From: Hanstruepera flava
GTDB lineage: Bacteria; Bacteroidota; Bacteroidia; Flavobacteriales; Flavobacteriaceae
Length of the DNA: 64,000 nucleotides
Assembly (NCBI RefSeq): GCF_023634025.1
Contig: NZ_JALJCW010000002.1
Coordinates: 62,001-126,000 of the forward strand
Direction: 5' to 3'
The translations under genes were made by a program, and so were the position numbers. Below are positions 62,014-64,000 of this stretch, one piece after another (the stretch's first letter is position 1; the number at the start of each line of letters is the position of its first letter). Below the pieces are notes generated by a model. That model did no database searches. It saw only the letters and a list, made by a program, of their open reading frames with translations, and was not told the origin of the DNA.

Positions 62014-62181
62014 ATTGCTATCTTTTTTGGGCTTTGGGTCACGTTTATGTTCTTTTAAATACTGCATGAGCATCCATTCAATTTGGCCATTGGTACTTCT
62101 AAACTCATCAGAAGCCCATTTTTCAATAGCTTTGAGCATGTCTTCATTTATTCGTAATGCAAATGCTTTCTTTTTTGACAT
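61996..62181 (-). CDS. Ribbon-helix-helix (Arc-like) DNA-binding protein
   Basis: 61 residues: KKKAFALRINEDMLKAIEKWASDEFRSTNGQIEWMLMQYLKEHKR is the RHH fold: one beta strand (FALRI) and two helices, with the conserved RSTNGQIEWML turn. A basic tail (KRDPKPKKDSNKKSD) follows. RHH dimers insert the paired strands in the major groove. It is the last gene of the SPFH operon and is a candidate autoregulator of the repeats at 63739. It is not paired with a toxin gene. Confidence 0.88.
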   Translation of the reverse strand: MSKKKAFALRINEDMLKAIEKWASDEFRSTNGQIEWMLMQYLKEHKRDPKPKKDSNKKSDQ

Positions 62182-62188
62182 TGTAATA

Positions 62189-62695
62189 TTAAGACTTGTT
62201 TAATTTTTTATAGTATAAGAGTATTACAATTGGCAATAATAAACTGAAACCAACTACAACTGGTACAAACCAATTACTTAAATGTATTTCGTTGTCCTTG
62301 GCGCTTTGAACAATATAATAAATTATATAAGCAAACATAATAACTGTTAATGTATTAACGACTCTTACTACTCGGGTACTAAATCTGTAATTTTTGAGGG
62401 CATTTTCTTCTGTAATATTTACTATGTAGTTGTGAACATGGGGATACTTATTTAACACAAATAGTCCAACATATAACGTCGTTGCCAATACTGGTATAAA
62501 CCATAAATACAATTTGTTACTGTAACCGTCCGCCTCGCCTTTAGCATTAAAATGCGATGCGATGGTTTCTGGTAAATTATTGTATTCAATAAATACATAA
62601 ATCCATATTAATAACAATAGTGTAATAGAAACCAATTCTAGGAATATATCGATACCTTCAAAAGGGACTTTTATTCTTGGTCTAGTATTACGCAT
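62189..62695 (-). CDS. DUF1648-domain membrane protein
   Basis: 168 residues, four helices. LPETIASHFNAKGEADGYSNKLYLWFIPVLATTLYVGL contains the DUF1648 signature (P..I..HFN..G..D.....). Family members (such as YhdC/SdpI-type proteins) are inner-membrane; SdpI gives immunity to a peptide toxin. Here no toxin gene is seen. The gene is the third of the SPFH operon, with seven bases to the RHH gene. Confidence 0.87.
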   Translation of the reverse strand: MRNTRPRIKVPFEGIDIFLELVSITLLLLIWIYVFIEYNNLPETIASHFNAKGEADGYSNKLYLWFIPVLATTLYVGLFVLNKYPHVHNYIVNITEENALKNYRFSTRVVRVVNTLTVIMFAYIIYYIVQSAKDNEIHLSNWFVPVVVGFSLLLPIVILLYYKKLNKS

Positions 62696-62697
62696 GG

Positions 62698-62856
62698 TTA
62701 TCTGTTTTTATTCCTTTCGAATACAACGCTACTCCAGCCTTGCCCAATATGATTAACAACCCAGCCTTCACGAGCGTGTTGATTCAAGATGTCTTCAAAA
62801 TTTTGAACTCGATTTTTAAATCCGATTTTTGGTACAATTACTTTATATTCTTTCAT
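62698..62856 (-). CDS. DUF4177-type small protein (52 residues)
   Basis: The ATG (complement of 62854-62856) opens MKEYKVIVPKIGFKNRVQNF and the frame ends HIGQGWSSVVFERNKNR before TAA at 62698. The EYKV and LNQHAREGWVV blocks, an N-terminal strand, a helix and a strand, are the DUF4177 pattern. It is shorter than the length usually reported by gene finders and easily missed. Six bases separate it from the SPFH stop and two from the DUF1648 start, so it lies in the operon. Function unknown. Confidence 0.85.
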   Translation of the reverse strand: MKEYKVIVPKIGFKNRVQNFEDILNQHAREGWVVNHIGQGWSSVVFERNKNR

Positions 62857-62862
62857 TATCTA

Positions 62863-63723
62863 TTAATGATTTAAAGTTCCCGTATTTAAAACAGGTGAAG
62901 CATCTTTATCGCCACAAAGGATAACCATCAGATTGCTCACCATGGCCGCTTTGCGTTCTTCATCTAAATCGACTATCTGTTTTTTTCCCAATTCCTCCAA
63001 AGCCATTTCCACCATACTAACGGCACCTTCAACAATTTTGTGTCTTGCAGCAACAATGGCAGTTGCTTGTTGGCGTTTTAACATGGCATTGGCTATTTCT
63101 TGAGCATAAGCCAAATAACCAATTCTAGCTTCGAGCACTTCTATGCCAGCAATAGATAAACGTTCATCTATTTCTTTTTCTAAAGCATTGCTAACCTCGT
63201 TTACACTAGAGCGGAGTGTAATATCCTCATCAACACCTTCATCTGCAAAATTATCGTAAGGATACATACTGGCTAATTTTCTCACGGCTGCATCGGTTTG
63301 CACGCGAACAAAGTTTTCGTAATTATCTACATCAAAAGCTGCTTTGTAGGTGTTTTGTACACGCCAAACCAATATGGTACTTATCATTACAGGGTTCCCA
63401 AGTTTATCGTTTACCTTTAAGCGTTCGCTGTCAAAATTACTGGCACGTAATGATATTTTCTTTTTGGTGTAAAACGGATTTACCCAATAAAAACCGTTTT
63501 TCTTTACGGTACCAACATACTTACCAAATAAAAGCAGTACACGTGATCCGTTGGGTTGCACCATTATAAAACCAGGAGCAATTAATAAGGCAATAATTAA
63601 AATGGGTAAGAATTCGGGCTTATTAGCTGTAATGGCAAATGCAATGGTGCCAAAAAATATAAATAAAAACACAAAAAGCATAAGGTAGCCATTTGCTGGA
63701 ACTATTATTTTTTCTTCTTTCAT
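62863..63723 (-). CDS. SPFH/Band-7-domain membrane protein
   Basis: 286 residues. Two N-terminal hydrophobic segments (about 12-30 and 38-56) are followed by the SPFH domain: VQPNGSRVLLLFGKYVGTVKKNGFYWVNPF, then NPVMISTILVWRVQNTYKAAFDV and a coiled-coil (LEKEIDERLSIAGIEVLEARIGYLAYAQEIANAMLKRQQATAIVAARHKIVEGAV). Such proteins oligomerise at membranes and control proteolysis or lipid domains. It is the first gene of the operon with DUF4177, DUF1648 and RHH. No NfeD or protease gene is seen beside it. Confidence 0.92.
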   Translation of the reverse strand: MKEEKIIVPANGYLMLFVFLFIFFGTIAFAITANKPEFLPILIIALLIAPGFIMVQPNGSRVLLLFGKYVGTVKKNGFYWVNPFYTKKKISLRASNFDSERLKVNDKLGNPVMISTILVWRVQNTYKAAFDVDNYENFVRVQTDAAVRKLASMYPYDNFADEGVDEDITLRSSVNEVSNALEKEIDERLSIAGIEVLEARIGYLAYAQEIANAMLKRQQATAIVAARHKIVEGAVSMVEMALEELGKKQIVDLDEERKAAMVSNLMVILCGDKDASPVLNTGTLNH

Positions 63724-63738
63724 GATTAAAAATTTATT

Positions 63739-63770
63739 ATGATATTAAAATGATATCACAAATATATCAT
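63739..63770. promoter_or_regulatory. Operator-like array of ATGATAT half-sites
   Basis: ATGATAT occurs directly repeated at 63739-63745 and 63750-63756 (11 bases apart) and as its complement ATATCAT at 63764-63770. The inverted copy overlaps the predicted -7 element and the other two cover the start region of the SPFH transcript. This is the normal form of an RHH-type operator. Confidence 0.6.
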
Positions 63771-63789
63771 AAAAATAATTATCCTGCAA
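63759..63789 (-). promoter_or_regulatory. Predicted promoter of the SPFH operon
   Basis: Minus strand: TTG (complement 63787-63789), 20 bases, TATATTTG (complement 63759-63766). Start of transcription would be near 63753. Confidence 0.65.
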
Positions 63790-63885
63790 ATTGAGTTTGG
63801 CACGCTAATTGAATAACATAAATTGTTATTGTAACTTAACTTTAATTAATGTGTGGTTACTTTAATTAAAAACAATAACATTTCA

Positions 63886-63893
63886 TATTTTTG
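63886..63893 (+). promoter_or_regulatory. -7-like element followed at once by a terminator
   Basis: TATTTTTG matches TAnnTTTG but no -33 TTG is seen. The terminator at 63908 lies 15 bases downstream. Confidence 0.3.
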
Positions 63894-63907
63894 GTTGGTT
63901 AGTAAGT

Positions 63908-63940
63908 AAAAGCATCCCTCTCGGGATGCTTTTCTTTTTT
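63908..63940. terminator. Bidirectional intrinsic terminator near the window end
   Basis: AAAAGCATCCC (63908-63918) pairs perfectly with GGGATGCTTTT (63923-63933), loop TCTC, followed by a T run. It may end a minus-strand gene beyond the window edge. Confidence 0.85.
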
Positions 63941-64000
63941 GGGTATATGATATGTTATGTGGTTTCCTTATGTCTTTATAAAACCAGAAATTGAAGAAAT

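Larger units (their letters stand above)
63790..64000. other. Non-coding right end of the window
   Basis: I see no supported gene in this interval; it holds the -7-like element and terminator listed above. A short frame opens at 63957 (MWFPYVFIKPEIEE) and runs to the edge, but it is too short to call. Confidence 0.5.

Noticed and set aside
63797-63813. Sigma-54-like TTGGCACG-N4-TTGAA on the plus strand
   Set aside because: The -12 GC is missing (TTGA), and nothing is transcribed in that direction in the window except a terminator.
63957-64000. Possible gene start MWFPYVFIKPEIEE at the right edge
   Set aside because: Only 14 codons visible, no promoter, no recognised family.

Overview
The window is chromosomal DNA from a member of the Bacteroidota, most likely a marine Flavobacteriaceae. 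The evidence is an AT-rich composition and repeated matches to the Bacteroidetes promoter (TTG, about 19 bases, TAnnTTTG). Shine-Dalgarno sequences are almost absent, apart from one strong one in front of rpsU. The family content also fits: DUF2851, DUF1343/NamZ, DUF4369, DUF3467, carboxypeptidase-regulatory-like domains and a plug-less outer-membrane barrel. The gene order rpsU - xer - hpf - tRNAs - tuf - tRNA-Trp - secE - nusG - rplKAJL - rpoBC is conserved and housekeeping. I see no prophage, IS element, CRISPR array or rRNA operon.

Region 1 (1-15,061) is a cell-surface polysaccharide locus on both strands. It holds an FdtA-type sugar ketoisomerase, an FdtB-type aminotransferase, an acyl/peptidyl-transferase-fold protein, a Wzx-type flippase, five glycosyltransferases (two GT4-like, two GT2, one DPM1/dolichol-phosphate-glucose-like) and a GT-C membrane glycosyltransferase. 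It also holds a secreted beta-helix / MBOAT / SGNH cassette that probably acetylates a polymer outside the cytoplasm. ftsE is attached to the end of the GT-C operon. Region 2 (15,238-20,012) is a large TPR protein paired with an outer-membrane barrel.

Region 3 (20,195-39,888) is mixed metabolism and envelope. It contains a YtcJ-type amidohydrolase lipoprotein, a methyltransferase, a cysteine-cluster protein, a secreted thioredoxin and a fatty acid hydroxylase. NamZ and a LolC/E-type permease have start codons that touch. Then follow cysM, CIA30, DUF2851, PspC, a potassium channel with an NAD-binding domain, an unusual Na+:alanine symporter, a helix-hairpin-helix protein, an acyl-CoA dehydrogenase and a carboxypeptidase-regulatory-like protein.

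Region 4 (39,900-55,430) is the translation/transcription core: rpsU, a Xer recombinase, hpf, four tRNAs (Thr-TGT, Tyr, Gly, Thr-GGT), tuf, tRNA-Trp, secE, nusG, four ribosomal proteins, rpoB, rpoC and a DUF3467 gene. The 3' end of the DUF3467 gene has been tandemly duplicated. No strong terminator is visible between the tRNA promoter at 41,528 and the hairpin after rpoC (54,833), so long transcripts are plausible; a candidate attenuator lies between rplL and rpoB.

Region 5 (55,410-64,000) has a small Fe-S protein, prfC, idi, a pterin synthase with the animal-type motif, manA, a second identical tRNA-Thr and a DUF4369 lipoprotein. It ends with a DUF819 membrane protein and a small operon of SPFH, DUF4177 (only 52 residues), DUF1648 and ribbon-helix-helix genes. 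A repeated half-site overlaps that operon's predicted promoter. The best candidates for something new are the SPFH/RHH operon with its operator-like array, the decaying 87-bp tandem copy of the DUF3467 tail, the rplL-rpoB attenuator-like structure and the hairpin at the transcription start of the tRNA operon.
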